Source: Pseudomonadota bacterium (lineage in GTDB: Bacteria > Pseudomonadota > Alphaproteobacteria > Rhizobiales > Hyphomicrobiaceae). From it: 40,437 nt of DNA. Every line of letters begins with the position of its first letter. The first letter of the stretch is position 1. Below, in pieces: positions 16,455 to 25,648 of the stretch. Position numbers and translations under genes: made by a program. A model generated the notes under the pieces. That model was given only the letters and a program-made list of their open reading frames with translations. It was not told the DNA's origin and did not search any database. The stretch lies in NCBI GenBank assembly GCA_018242255.1, contig JAFECH010000363.1, positions 1-40,437 of the forward strand, written 5' to 3'.

Positions 16455-16865
16455 TTATTCAATTGTTCGATCTCTCATGAAATATGCGACGCACATCATC
16501 GAGGCGAACAGCACGATCGACAGCACCGGGCTAACGTCCCCGGATGCAACCTTGTCTGCGATTTTGAGCGGTTGCGTAATAGCAGAAACGTCGTCGACGG
16601 CTTCGTTTTTAGCCGATTTCAACTTGTCTTGAGCCTCGCGGCCCTTCGCATCAATAACGAACTTTGAGATGCCGCTGGCCAAGAGAAAAAGTCCGGAAAA
16701 TGCAAAGCATGCTGGCGCAGCACCAATATAATCGGCTAGCCAGATCACCATCCCAACGAGCGCGCAGATGCCAGCAATCGCCAGGCAGACACCGAATACA
16801 GCAAAAGCTTCAGAGAATTGCTTGGTCGCGTCGAACGACGCGTTCAATTTTGCGATAATTCCCAC
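16455..16865 (-). CDS. Small membrane protein, unknown function
   Basis: A 136-residue protein with hydrophobic segments at about residues 20-45, 50-70 and 110-130, and a charged linker (VIDAKGREAQDKLKSAKNEAVDD). I do not recognise the family. The N-terminal NASFDATKQFSEAFAVFGVCLAIAG and central ADYIGAAPACFAFSGLFLLASGISK show good membrane composition. The start is GTG at 16865 with no clear ribosome-binding site. It lies 54 bases upstream of the AI-2E family gene on the same strand, so the two are probably co-transcribed, perhaps acting in membrane homeostasis. Confidence 0.65.
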   Translation of the reverse strand: MGIIAKLNASFDATKQFSEAFAVFGVCLAIAGICALVGMVIWLADYIGAAPACFAFSGLFLLASGISKFVIDAKGREAQDKLKSAKNEAVDDVSAITQPLKIADKVASGDVSPVLSIVLFASMMCVAYFMRDRTIE

Positions 16866-17066
16866 GGCTCAACTTGGCGTCCTCGTTTTAGTGTTATTCG
16901 CGCAACGGTACGGCGGCTGATAAGTTCCACCGCTGCGAGGTGGTTCTCGTGGCAGCCAGGCTGCAAAAGAGCACCAACGCAACTCGTCAGGGTTCATTTT
17001 CGTTGTGCAATGTAATGCGCAAATTCAGCGACGCGGATTAGTGCGTGCCGCAACAACTTTTATTGA

Positions 17067-18119
17067 TTGAATACAGTGCAACGCGGAAACACACGCGATA
17101 AACATTCGCTGTTGGCGCTCCTGCCTTGGTTAGCTGGAGCAGCGCTGATTGCTTCGCTAATCGACGTTAGGCACGCCTTTAAATCGACGCCGAAGTCCGC
17201 AAAATCGGAATGTCCAGATACATCGAAGCAGCGCATCGTGCCGGCATCCTCTCGTCCAGGCAAAGAGCGCAATCCATGGCAACTTCTGATCGACCGGTGG
17301 CGAGATGTTTGCCCCGCGGTTTATCGGGAATTCAACGATGACCGGTTGATGTCCGTGGCCGGCGGCGTTGTCTTCTACGGGATTTTGTCCCTATTCCCTG
17401 CGATTTCGGCGTTCGTCGCTCTCTACGGGCTCTTCACCGATCCTCGCATCGTGAATGAGCACCTGTCGCTGTTGCAGCCGCTCGTGCCTGCAAGCGGTTA
17501 TGAGGTTATCCAGAGTCAGGTTGAACGCATCATAGAGGGGAGCCGCACGCAGCTTGGCGTGACCTCCCTCTTTTCGTTGGCGGTGACTTTGTGGAGTGCG
17601 AACGCAGGAACGAAAGCGGCAATGGATGCCTTGAATGTCGTCTATGATCGGCACGAGACGCGAAGCTTTCTGCGCCTCAACGCGCTTTCCCTCGCGCTGA
17701 CACTTGGGGCAATGTCGATCCTAATGATTGCCGTTGGCATCGTGGTCGTATTGCCCATTCTGTTCGCGTTCAGCGACCTCGGTCGGTACTCGGAGACGTT
17801 CGCCGCTCTGTTGCGATGGCCCATGCTGATCCTACTCGCAATATCCGGCTTGCTTGCCTTCTACAGATTTGGTGTCGATCGTTCGTTCTCGGGCTGGCAA
17901 TGGCTGAGCATTGGCGCGATCTTCGCACTCGTCGGATGGATGGCCGCTTCGTTTATGCTGTCTTGGTATCTCGCGAATTTTGCAAATTATAACGCGATAT
18001 ATGGCTCGCTCGGCGCAGTCATGGGCTTGATGGTGTGGATGTGGCTTTCAACAGTGACTGTGCTAGCCGGCGCGGAATTGAATGCTGTGCTCGAACGAGC
18101 GGCCGCCGAAACCACGTAA
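17067..18119 (+). CDS. YihY/BrkB-family inner membrane protein
   Basis: A 350-residue protein with one N-terminal hydrophobic stretch (about 14-30) and a charged linker. The YihY/BrkB domain follows (about 70-345): DDRLMSVAGGVVFYGILSLFPAISAFVALYGLF, then six helices and the diagnostic C-terminal YNAIYGSLGAVMGLMVWMWLS. The family was once called ribonuclease BN; that is now rejected, and the role is uncertain (a transporter is suspected). The start used is TTG 17067; an internal start near residue 70 would give the core domain alone. The linker is unusual, so the N-terminal about 65 residues may be a true extension or an over-call. The antiporter gene follows in the same direction. Confidence 0.85.
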   Translation: MNTVQRGNTRDKHSLLALLPWLAGAALIASLIDVRHAFKSTPKSAKSECPDTSKQRIVPASSRPGKERNPWQLLIDRWRDVCPAVYREFNDDRLMSVAGGVVFYGILSLFPAISAFVALYGLFTDPRIVNEHLSLLQPLVPASGYEVIQSQVERIIEGSRTQLGVTSLFSLAVTLWSANAGTKAAMDALNVVYDRHETRSFLRLNALSLALTLGAMSILMIAVGIVVVLPILFAFSDLGRYSETFAALLRWPMLILLAISGLLAFYRFGVDRSFSGWQWLSIGAIFALVGWMAASFMLSWYLANFANYNAIYGSLGAVMGLMVWMWLSTVTVLAGAELNAVLERAAAETT

Positions 18120-18203
18120 CGGCCCGACACCGGCGAATGCCGCAAACCGTTCGATCAAATGCCTTGGCGAAAGGTCAACCGCTTACATGTTATTGCGCGA
18201 GCC

Positions 18204-19493
18204 ATGACGATATTTGATGTTCTGGCAATGCTGCTGTTCTTTTGCGCATTGTTCGGATTTCTTAACGAAGTCTTCCTGAAGCTGCCTCAGGCGATCGGCC
18301 TCGTTTTGATCGCGCTTGTGGCTTCGCTGTCGATCATCACTATTCAATTGGTGTTTCCGGCCTTCGACGTTGCCAATCAAGCCAAAAGTGCTCTGAGAGC
18401 ACTGCCTTTCAAAGAGTTTCTTCTCGACGGCATTCTCTCCGCTTTGCTTTTCGCCGGAGCCCTCCAGGTCAACTTGAGCCAAGCTGCGCAAAAGCGTTAC
18501 GTCATTATCACTATGGCGACGCTCGGCACGCTGACATCGGCGCTCTTCATAGCTCTGACGATATGGATGCTTGCCCCTTACCTTGGCGTCCAGCTGCCGT
18601 TCCTTTGGGCTGCGTTGTTTGGTGCGATCATTTCACCGACAGATCCAATCGCCGTCATTGCGATTATCAACTCATCGAATGTGCCCGAAGTCCTGCGAGT
18701 GGAAATGACGGGCGAAAGCTTATTGAACGATGGCGTCGGGGTCGTGCTGTTCACGTTGCTACTCGGTCTTGTTGCAAGCGGCGCGGAGCCGCAGACCATA
18801 TCTCATATGTTCGTCCAGGCCGGCGCCCTGTTCTTACGCGAGGCGGTCGGCGGCGCGTTGCTCGGTCTGACTACCGGAGCAATTGCGTTCTGGATGTTGA
18901 AAAAGCTCGACGCGTACGTCATCGAAGCCATCGTCACTTTGTCACTCGTAACCGGAACCTATTCGATCGCGCATCATCTTGGCGTGTCCGGACCGATCGC
19001 TGTGGTCATCGCCGGGCTCCTCATCGGCAATCAAGGCGCGACGTTGGCAATGAGCGACCGCACTCGCGAAAGGCTCTTTCCGTTCTGGGAGTTGGTCGAC
19101 GAGATCCTGAATTCAGTCCTTTTTCTACTCATTGGACTCGAAATTCTGGTTATTAATGATTTCCTGGCGCATGCGTGGTTCGCGATCGCGGCAATTCCAA
19201 TTGCCCTGCTTGCCCGCCTGATCAGCGTGAGTTTGCCGATTGCATTGTTCAGCCGCTTCGGACGCGCGAGCCTGAAGGCCATTCCCATTCTGACATGGGG
19301 TGGTTTACGCGGCGGGATATCCGTCGCCTTAGCTCTGTCGTTACCTGACTCGCAAGAGAAGGCGACGTTGGTTACAGCGACATACGCCGTCGTAGTGTTC
19401 TCGATCTTGGTGCAGGGTCTTTCAGTGGAAAGGCTGGTGAACAGGATCGTGGCTGCAGAAGAAATGAACCGCAACCGAAGTGGTCCCGGCTAG
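18204..19493 (+). CDS. CPA1-family Na+/H+ antiporter
   Basis: A 429-residue antiporter exchanging cytoplasmic Na+ for H+ (NhaP/CPA1 type). About 12 hydrophobic helices are visible. The ion-binding region carries FGAIISPTDPIAVIAI and the CPA1 motif GESLLNDGVGVVLF (Asn-Asp pair), then SGPIAVVIAGLLIGN, and near the end TWGGLRGGISVALALSLP. ATG 18204 begins MTIFDVLAMLLFFCALFGFLN, the usual CPA1 start; an upstream ATG at 18159 would add 15 non-hydrophobic residues, so the later start is preferred, though neither has a strong ribosome-binding site. It follows the YihY-like gene by 84 bases on the same strand; a shared role in salt or pH stress is inferred. Confidence 0.92.
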   Translation: MTIFDVLAMLLFFCALFGFLNEVFLKLPQAIGLVLIALVASLSIITIQLVFPAFDVANQAKSALRALPFKEFLLDGILSALLFAGALQVNLSQAAQKRYVIITMATLGTLTSALFIALTIWMLAPYLGVQLPFLWAALFGAIISPTDPIAVIAIINSSNVPEVLRVEMTGESLLNDGVGVVLFTLLLGLVASGAEPQTISHMFVQAGALFLREAVGGALLGLTTGAIAFWMLKKLDAYVIEAIVTLSLVTGTYSIAHHLGVSGPIAVVIAGLLIGNQGATLAMSDRTRERLFPFWELVDEILNSVLFLLIGLEILVINDFLAHAWFAIAAIPIALLARLISVSLPIALFSRFGRASLKAIPILTWGGLRGGISVALALSLPDSQEKATLVTATYAVVVFSILVQGLSVERLVNRIVAAEEMNRNRSGPG

Positions 19494-19592
19494 CAAGCTC
19501 TTGGCTGCCCATCTCACTTCAGAAACGGACGAACTTGGCCATGGCGGCATTTCTTCAGTGATCGGTCAGAACGCGGGTAGAGACGAACGCGA

Positions 19593-19973
19593 TCAGTGAC
19601 CGCCGATTTCCAGCAGATGTGGAATGGCCGAACCTTCTGGGCCAATTTCCGAGACAGCCGATTGGCAACTTAACTGGATCATGATCCGGCATGGATTGGG
19701 ATCCAAGGGCCGTGAACAATTTTTGACTTTTTGCCAAGACGCGTAAACGTCCGCAGCTTGCGCGTTAAACGCCTTCAGGTCATTGCCGCTAAACTCGTTT
19801 TTCAGGGCCTCGGCCATCTTACCGACGCGCAGGCCGTCGCAGGTTTCCGCTGCGCCCAGGGCCTGAGCGTAGCGCGCTCCGGCTTCTTTCGCGCTTTTAG
19901 GGAGCGGCTCAGCGAATGCGAACGGAGAATACAAAACAAAAGCGATAAACGACAGTCGTATCGGCTTCGACAT
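19593..19973 (-). CDS. Small periplasmic protein, unknown function
   Basis: A 126-residue protein with a Sec signal peptide (MSKPIRLSFIAFVLYSPFAFA, cleavage before EPLP) and a helical mature domain of about 105 residues. It contains four Cys (in AETCDGLR, VKNCSRP, NPCRIM, LSCQSA), which could form two disulphides. I do not recognise the family; it resembles small alphaproteobacterial periplasmic proteins with conserved Cys. ATG 19973 begins the signal peptide, whereas the longer form from 20000 adds nine residues without helping. It converges with the antiporter gene. Confidence 0.65.
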   Translation of the reverse strand: MSKPIRLSFIAFVLYSPFAFAEPLPKSAKEAGARYAQALGAAETCDGLRVGKMAEALKNEFSGNDLKAFNAQAADVYASWQKVKNCSRPLDPNPCRIMIQLSCQSAVSEIGPEGSAIPHLLEIGGH

Positions 19974-20052
19974 GGCAACCCCATCTGAGGCGACGTCCAT
20001 TCTCTACGACAGTCAAACCGACTTGGTTCACGATGGAGATTGAAAAAATTGA

Positions 20053-20343
20053 ATGAGAATTCCTGATATTTTCCGGAGAGAATTTCAATCGGCCAAGCTG
20101 GGATGGGCCTCCGCCAGCTCGAAAGTCCAGGTTTTGCGCCGCGCCCGATCGTCGTCGATGAGAACTAATGCGCCTCCGGCATCCGTTGGAAGCAAAACAA
20201 GGCATCAAGTTACTGAAAAATATCAAGATTACTTTCTGGATGTGCTGGCAGTCGACGGCGAACTGGCGAAGCAACTCGGTATCGCCAAGCGCAAGGCATA
20301 TTATTACGTCGAGATCGATCGGGCCTTCAGAGCTCAAGGTTGA
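20053..20343 (+). CDS. Possible small protein, unknown function
   Basis: An open frame of 96 codons that is weakly supported. The first half is Arg/Ser-rich and unconvincing, but the C-terminal 45 residues look protein-like and amphipathic (EKYQDYFLDVLAVDGELAKQ, then LGIAKRKAYYYVEIDRAFRAQ). ATG 20158 would give a 61-residue form containing that part. No strong ribosome-binding site is seen at either start. In its favour, a good plus-strand terminator lies at 20433-20470, so something is transcribed in this direction. It may instead be a relic or part of an RNA leader. Confidence 0.3.
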   Translation: MRIPDIFRREFQSAKLGWASASSKVQVLRRARSSSMRTNAPPASVGSKTRHQVTEKYQDYFLDVLAVDGELAKQLGIAKRKAYYYVEIDRAFRAQG

Positions 20344-20357
20344 TAACCGTCGCTTGA

Positions 20358-20470
20358 ACCGGATCGGCTGGACCGGTAGGCGGCAGGCCCAACCTTCCGT
20401 GACTTGAAGGTTGAGACTGCCCCCACACTCCGACCGAAGCCTTACTTTCAATGGCTTCGGTTTTTCTTTG
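20358..20470 (+). ncRNA. Candidate structured RNA ending in terminator
   Basis: Three consecutive perfect stems: ACCGG/CCGGT (20358-20377), AACCTTC/GAAGGTT (20391-20412) and ACCGAAGCC/GGCTTCGGT (20433-20461). The last is followed by a run of T. This resembles a small RNA or a structured 3' region of the 20053-20343 frame. No known RNA family is recognised. Confidence 0.3.
20433..20470 (+). terminator. Rho-independent terminator, plus strand
   Basis: ACCGAAGCC (20433-20441) pairs with GGCTTCGGT (20453-20461) around an 11-base loop, followed by TTTTTCTTT. The T tract lies on the plus-strand side, so it serves plus-strand transcripts and not the RND pump genes on the minus strand. Confidence 0.75.
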
Positions 20471-20644
20471 TAGCCATGCCTTTCGCCCTTCGCGCATACC
20501 GTGCTCCTCGGCTCCGCGTGCCCGGATCTGCTTTGGATGTTTGCGAATTGGCTTTACTTCTGAGGCCAATCACAGCGCGCGCAGAGAGAAGCATAGCGCC
20601 TACCGGCGAGTGTTCATCGCCACGGCGTGCTATGATGTATTTTG

Positions 20645-23600
20645 TTAAGCCTCGTAGGCGCTTTCTGCCGATTTGTCAGCGGGCGTCTTCAGGACGCCGA
20701 GAGTGAATACGAACAATGAAGGCATGAAGATAATCCCGAGTATTGTGGCCGATAACATGCCTCCCAGTACGCCCGTTCCGATAGCGTTCTGACTCGCGGA
20801 GCTCGGACCCGTGGCGACGGCAAGAGGTGCGACGCCAAGAGTAAAGGCCAAGGACGTCATGATGATCGGACGCAGCCGGACGCGCGCAGCCTCGACAGCA
20901 GCGTCGAGTAGCGAGTTTCCCGCGGTATAGTGGTCTTTCGCAAAGGCTACGATCAGAATGGCATTCTTCGCCGATAGTCCGATGATCGCGATGAGGCCCA
21001 CCTTGAAATAGAGGTCATTGGGCATTCCCCTCAACATGACAGCCGTGACGGAGCCAATGACACCGAGCGGAACGACGAGGATCACCGCCAGGGGGATGGA
21101 CCAGCTCTCATATAGGCCAGCGAGCAACAGGAAAACGAACAGGATGCTCAACGCCAGGAGGATTGGCGCCTGTGCTCCGGACTGGATTTCCTCGATCGAC
21201 TGCCCGGTCCACTCAAAGCCGAGTCCTTTTGGTAGCTCGGAAGCTGCTAGCTGCTCCATTTCAGCGATGGCCGCGCCGGAGGAAAATCCTGGCGCAGGGA
21301 CGCCGGAGATCCGCACCGAAGGATAGCCGTTGTATCCAACGATCTGCGCAGGGCCCTTCTGCCATTCCACAGTGGCGAATGAGGATAGCGGAACCATTGC
21401 GCCTGCGGAATTTCGCACGTTGAGTTTCAGGAGATCCTCAGCCTGAAGGCGGCTTCGGTCCTGCGCCTGCACCACAACGCGCTGCATGCGGCCGGCGCTC
21501 GGGTAATCGTTGACGTAAGAAGAACCGAGGTTGGCGCTGATAGTATTGTTGATGTCCGCAAAATTGACGCCGAACGTATTCGCCTTCTTACGATCGATGA
21601 CCAACGATATCTGAGCGGCATCGGGCATGCCATCCAACCTCACGTCGGTGAGGAGGCTGCTTTTGGACGCCTTGCCGATTAGTTCAGTGGCAGCGTCATT
21701 GAGCGCCGCCTGTCCGAGCCCGGCGCGGTCTTGCAAACGAAGAGCAAAACCGCTTGTCGTGCCGAAGCCTTCGATGGGAGGCGGCGAGAGCGCAAAGCTT
21801 GTTGCGTCCTTCAGCTTTGAAAGTTGCGCATTGAGACGATCCGCCACCTCTTGCGCGGAATTGCCATCACCGCGTGATGCCCAGTCCTTCAAAGTCGGAA
21901 ACAGCATGGCGGCGTTTGATCCGTTGCCGGAGAAGCTGTACCCCTGAACTGCAAAAACATTATCGACCGCGGGCTCCGCCTTTAAGATCGCCTCGATTTT
22001 ACCAAGTGAAGCGATCGTTCGATTGGTGCTTGCTTCAGGCGGTCCCTGAACATCGACCATAAGATATCCCTGATCCTCATCCGGCACGAAGGAACTTGGC
22101 AGTTTAAGGAATATGTATCCAAGGCCACCAACGAGCGCGGCGTAGATGAGCATCATCCGTCCGGCTCTTCTGGTGAAGCTTGAGACTCGACGCACGTAGC
22201 CGAGCGTCATCCACTCAAAGGCGCGGTTGAACCAGCCGCCGAGCCCCTTCTTTTCATGATGTCCTTCCGGTATCGGCTTCAGGATGGTCGCGCAGAGCGC
22301 GGGCGTTAGTGACAGCGCCAGGAAGGCAGAGAGGATGATGGAGACCACCATGGTCACGCTGAATTGACGGTAGATTATCCCCGTCGAGCCAGGAAAAAAC
22401 GCCATCGGGACGAAGACGGAAGCTAGTACGAGGGTAATCCCGACGACGGCGCCCGTGATCTGGCTCATCGCCTTCCGAGTGGCCTCTAGAGGCGCCAGCC
22501 GATCCTCGACCATGATCCGCTCTACGCTTTCAACGACGACGATCGCGTCGTCGACAAGAATGCCGATGGCGAGAACCATCGCGAACATTGTCAGGACGTT
22601 GATGGAGAATCCAGCGACGTTCATAACCGCGAGAGTGCCGAGTAGAGCCACCGGCACTACGAGCGTAGGAATGAGAGTGTAGCGGAAGCTCTGCAAAAAT
22701 ATGAACATAACTATGAAAACGAGAACCACCGCTTCGATGAGCGTGTGCAGGACCTTTTCGATCGATGCCGAGACGAAGGGACTCGTGTCATAGGGGATCG
22801 AATACTGAACGCCCGGGGGAAAAAAGCGGGACAATTCATCCATCTTTTCTCTTACGGCCCGCGCCGTAGCGACGGCGTTGCCCGTCGTTGAAAGCTGTAT
22901 GCCGACAGCCGCGCTCGGCTGGCCGTCTTGGCGGCTCGAGAAGCTATATGTCTCCGCACCAAGTTCGATACGCGCTACGTCGCGCAGACGGACTGACGAT
23001 CCATCCGGATTGGCGCGTAAAACGATTTCGCCGAATTCCTTGGAATTCGTCAGTTGCCCCTTGACGAGAACCGTTGCGGTCAGATCCTGGGTCGCGGGGT
23101 TTGGAGCGGCGCCAATTTGCCCAGCTGCAACCTGCGCGTTTTGCGCCAAGATGGCGTCATTCACGTCCGACGTTGAGATGTTGTACCCCATCATCTTGTT
23201 CGGATCGAGCCAGACGCGCATGGCCCGCTGCGCCGAAAAGAGCTCAGCCCGCCCGACGCCTTCGACGCGGCGAAGCTCGCCGAGAACGTTACGGCTTAGA
23301 TAATCTCCAAGCGCGATCTCATCCGTCTTGCCATCCGTCGATGTGAGAGAAATAAAAAGCAAAAAGCCGGTACTGGCTTCTGTTACGGTCAGACCCTGAG
23401 TTGTTACCACCCGGGGAAGGCGCGGCTCTACGCGCCGAATCGCATTTTGAACGTCGACGGATGCCTGATCGATATCGGTGCCAGCTTTGAAGGTGGCTGT
23501 GATGCTGATCGCGCCGGAGGTATCCGATGTCGATTCAAAGTAGACTAGCCTATCGACACCATTGAGTTCCTCCTCGATGAGGCGGGTGACGCTCTGGTAC

Positions 23601-23770
23601 GTCTCGAGTGGAGACGCACCGGGGAACATGGTGGAGATCGTGACCTGTGGAGGTGCGACCTTTGGATATTGCGAGATCGGTAGGAACGGCAGGGAGATCA
23701 AGCCCGCGATCGAGATGAAAGCGGCGAACACCCACGCCAGCACGGGCCGTGCGATGAAGAACTGAGCCAT
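20645..23770 (-). CDS. RND multidrug efflux pump, HAE-1 (AcrB/MexB-like)
   Basis: A 1041-residue inner-membrane proton/drug antiporter, full length for the family. It opens MAQFFIARPVLAWVFAAFISIAGLI, a typical HAE-1 N-terminus. The TM4 proton relay pair is present in GILVDDAIVVVESVERIM, and the TM10 Lys in LIAIIGLSAKNAILIVAFAKD. Two periplasmic porter halves and 12 helices can be traced. It would expel drugs, dyes or solvents with the adaptor encoded eight bases upstream and an outer-membrane channel encoded elsewhere. Substrate range cannot be read from sequence. The pair is likely controlled by the divergent two-component genes at 25649-27420. Confidence 0.96.
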   Translation of the reverse strand: MAQFFIARPVLAWVFAAFISIAGLISLPFLPISQYPKVAPPQVTISTMFPGASPLETYQSVTRLIEEELNGVDRLVYFESTSDTSGAISITATFKAGTDIDQASVDVQNAIRRVEPRLPRVVTTQGLTVTEASTGFLLFISLTSTDGKTDEIALGDYLSRNVLGELRRVEGVGRAELFSAQRAMRVWLDPNKMMGYNISTSDVNDAILAQNAQVAAGQIGAAPNPATQDLTATVLVKGQLTNSKEFGEIVLRANPDGSSVRLRDVARIELGAETYSFSSRQDGQPSAAVGIQLSTTGNAVATARAVREKMDELSRFFPPGVQYSIPYDTSPFVSASIEKVLHTLIEAVVLVFIVMFIFLQSFRYTLIPTLVVPVALLGTLAVMNVAGFSINVLTMFAMVLAIGILVDDAIVVVESVERIMVEDRLAPLEATRKAMSQITGAVVGITLVLASVFVPMAFFPGSTGIIYRQFSVTMVVSIILSAFLALSLTPALCATILKPIPEGHHEKKGLGGWFNRAFEWMTLGYVRRVSSFTRRAGRMMLIYAALVGGLGYIFLKLPSSFVPDEDQGYLMVDVQGPPEASTNRTIASLGKIEAILKAEPAVDNVFAVQGYSFSGNGSNAAMLFPTLKDWASRGDGNSAQEVADRLNAQLSKLKDATSFALSPPPIEGFGTTSGFALRLQDRAGLGQAALNDAATELIGKASKSSLLTDVRLDGMPDAAQISLVIDRKKANTFGVNFADINNTISANLGSSYVNDYPSAGRMQRVVVQAQDRSRLQAEDLLKLNVRNSAGAMVPLSSFATVEWQKGPAQIVGYNGYPSVRISGVPAPGFSSGAAIAEMEQLAASELPKGLGFEWTGQSIEEIQSGAQAPILLALSILFVFLLLAGLYESWSIPLAVILVVPLGVIGSVTAVMLRGMPNDLYFKVGLIAIIGLSAKNAILIVAFAKDHYTAGNSLLDAAVEAARVRLRPIIMTSLAFTLGVAPLAVATGPSSASQNAIGTGVLGGMLSATILGIIFMPSLFVFTLGVLKTPADKSAESAYEA

Positions 23771-23778
23771 AACGCCAT

Positions 23779-24978
23779 CTATTGCACGAACTGCGCCGCG
23801 GCTTTGTCGCCAAGCGCGAGCGACGCATTATCAGGAGGGATCCAGGGTTCGACCAAAACCTTTTGGCCAGCATGCGCCTTCTGGACACCCTCAACGATGA
23901 CTTGCTCGCCATCCTTCAGTCCAGCATCGACCACCCAATTGGAACCCAAGGATGGGCCGAGCAGGACGTCGCGAGTTTCGACGACACCAGCAGCTGTCAC
24001 AACGTAGACCTGGGGCTGCCCATCCTGAGTGCGAAGAACCGCGCGTTGTGGCACGGTAATTCCTTTATCCCGAACCGCCTGTTCGATGCGTACTCGCACG
24101 TAAAGCCCAGGCAAGAGGTCGCCTTTGGGATTGGAGAATTCGGCCCGAAGCGTAACCTGCCCCGTCGTCGAATCGACATTGGCGCTGGAGAAGAGCAACT
24201 TTCCGGTGTGCGGATATACACTTCCATCATCGAAGACGAGTTCCACACGAGCTTGTCCTGCTGCCAGACTTCCGAGCCGGCCCTCTTCAACGGCATGTCT
24301 GAGCGCGCGGAGTTCGGCGGAGGATTGCGTGAAGTCCGCGTAAACCGGATCAATTTGCTCTATGCGCGCCAAATTCTGATTGGCTTCGGTCGCCGACACC
24401 AGTGCGCCCTCTGTTACAAGCGCGCCGCCGATAATTCCGTCGATCGGAGCCCGCACCTCGGTGTAACCAAGGTTGATCTTGGCTTCGTCGAGAGCCGCCT
24501 TGGCAAGGGCAACTTCGGCTTCCGATTGGGCAAGCGTCGCCGCGGCGGCATCGAAGCTGGCGCCGCTCGCGACATCTCGAGCGCGCAATTCCTTTTGACG
24601 CGCATAGTGCTGCTGCGCATTGGCCTGTACCGCTTCCGCCTTCTGAAGCATAGCCGCAGCGCTTGCGACGCGCGCCTGAAACAAGCTTGGATCGATACGG
24701 TAGAGGAGATCACCTGCCTTGACGCGGGTGCCCTGTTTGAACACGCGTTCCTTCAGGATTCCCGTGACCTGTGCGCGAACTTCGGCAACACGGGTCGCAG
24801 CGATGCGCCCAGGCAGTTCGTTGACGACGGCGATGGAACGCGCCGCGAGCTTCAGCACTGAGACTGCGGGCGGCGCCATTTTGGCTTCGCTTGCGCAAAT
24901 AGATCCCGATAGTCCAGCAAGGAGCAGGACTGCACCAAGCGTCGGTGCCAACTTCGGAGAGTACGGCAGAACTGCCAT
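23779..24978 (-). CDS. RND periplasmic adaptor (membrane fusion protein)
   Basis: A 399-residue adaptor linking the RND pump to an outer-membrane channel. It has a signal peptide (about 1-30, ending CAS/EA), then the lipoyl half-motif PGRIAATRVAEVRAQVTGILKERVFKQGTRVKAGDLLYRIDP. An alpha-hairpin follows (about 105-165, LQKAEAVQANAQQHYARQKEL... and AEVALAKAALDEAKINL), then GYTEVRAPIDGIIGG, the beta-barrel and the membrane-proximal domain. A Cys lies near the signal end, but the preceding residues are not a good lipobox, so lipid anchoring is doubtful. Only eight bases separate its stop from the pump start, a tight operon. Confidence 0.95.
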   Translation of the reverse strand: MAVLPYSPKLAPTLGAVLLLAGLSGSICASEAKMAPPAVSVLKLAARSIAVVNELPGRIAATRVAEVRAQVTGILKERVFKQGTRVKAGDLLYRIDPSLFQARVASAAAMLQKAEAVQANAQQHYARQKELRARDVASGASFDAAAATLAQSEAEVALAKAALDEAKINLGYTEVRAPIDGIIGGALVTEGALVSATEANQNLARIEQIDPVYADFTQSSAELRALRHAVEEGRLGSLAAGQARVELVFDDGSVYPHTGKLLFSSANVDSTTGQVTLRAEFSNPKGDLLPGLYVRVRIEQAVRDKGITVPQRAVLRTQDGQPQVYVVTAAGVVETRDVLLGPSLGSNWVVDAGLKDGEQVIVEGVQKAHAGQKVLVEPWIPPDNASLALGDKAAAQFVQ

Positions 24979-25001
24979 CCGGATTGTTCCTCGGAATGGC
25001 G

Positions 25002-25343
25002 CTAAGCCAGTGGTTTGAATTTGCGATTGAAGATATCATCCTGCATCACGAATACCGTCCCGCTTGCATCCTGAACGACCCAATCGCCGATCATCGCGAC
25101 ATGTTCTCCATCGGGCGTGGCAACAACAATGCGCAAGCCGTCAGGCCGTGAAATCAGGTCTCCGAAATTTTCATGGAGTTGCTCGAAAATATTGGATTCT
25201 CCATTCCATCGCTCGGCGGCGACGCAGGGATTCCTCACGATGAAATTCCTCACTTGAGATTTCCCCGCGATTGTTTTTTGCGTCCTTGCGCGTAGCGCAA
25301 TTGTCCGACGCAAGTCTGGCCTACGAGGGATGATCACATTCAT
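25002..25343 (-). CDS. Small protein before efflux operon, unknown
   Basis: A 113-residue soluble protein. The C-terminal part (SNIFEQLHENFGDLI... GEHVAMIGDWVVQDASGTVF..., DIFNRKFKPL) resembles a short domain seen in phage-related and hypothetical proteins with the pattern GDW(I/V)(V/I)...G......D.F...(F/Y)(E/K)P. The first about 45 residues are basic and less convincing, so the true start may be internal. It ends 23 bases before the adaptor start on the same strand and could be the first gene of the efflux operon. Its role there is unknown, and co-transcription may be incidental. Confidence 0.6.
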   Translation of the reverse strand: MNVIIPRRPDLRRTIALRARTQKTIAGKSQVRNFIVRNPCVAAERWNGESNIFEQLHENFGDLISRPDGLRIVVATPDGEHVAMIGDWVVQDASGTVFVMQDDIFNRKFKPLA

Positions 25344-25648
25344 TTATCCAGGTTCTGTCGACGAACCATGGATGTATTGGTGATCCGGTTATCCGGCGCT
25401 GTCGGTGCGCGGGAATGGGCGGCGTCTATGCGCCTCCTCGACCGAATCTCGACAATATCTCGACAAAATGCAATCAAGGATTGAGGCCCCCTGCGCTGGA
25501 GCCGTCGTCTTTGGGCAAAGTCCGTTCAGCCACCAGTAGCTCCGGCTGCTGCAAGTCGGCGGAGCAACTTCGATCAGAGAAATGCACCACGACCCGGGCT
25601 CATTTTCTGCATACTCGGCAACAAGATCATTCCCGGACATTACAACCA
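25344..25648. other. Divergent promoter region, efflux and regulator
   Basis: A 305-base gap between the minus-strand efflux unit and the plus-strand response regulator. It must hold both promoters. The frame of the response regulator stays open back to 25415, but that extension is Ser/Pro-rich and lacks receiver-domain character. I see no clear direct repeats that would mark a BaeR-type box. Confidence 0.45.

Noticed and set aside
15643-16632. 329-codon plus-strand open frame
   Set aside because: It is antisense to the AI-2E family gene and the next small gene; Thr/Ala/Pro-rich shadow product.
19909-20451. 180-codon minus-strand open frame
   Set aside because: It runs through a strong plus-strand terminator and overlaps the start of a better-supported secreted protein; the composition is not protein-like.
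23782-24861. 359-codon plus-strand open frame
   Set aside because: It is antisense to the RND adaptor gene, whose domains are all recognisable; the plus-strand translation has no family features.
24820-24978. Adaptor as a lipoprotein
   Set aside because: The Cys after the signal helix is preceded by GSI, which does not fit a lipobox.
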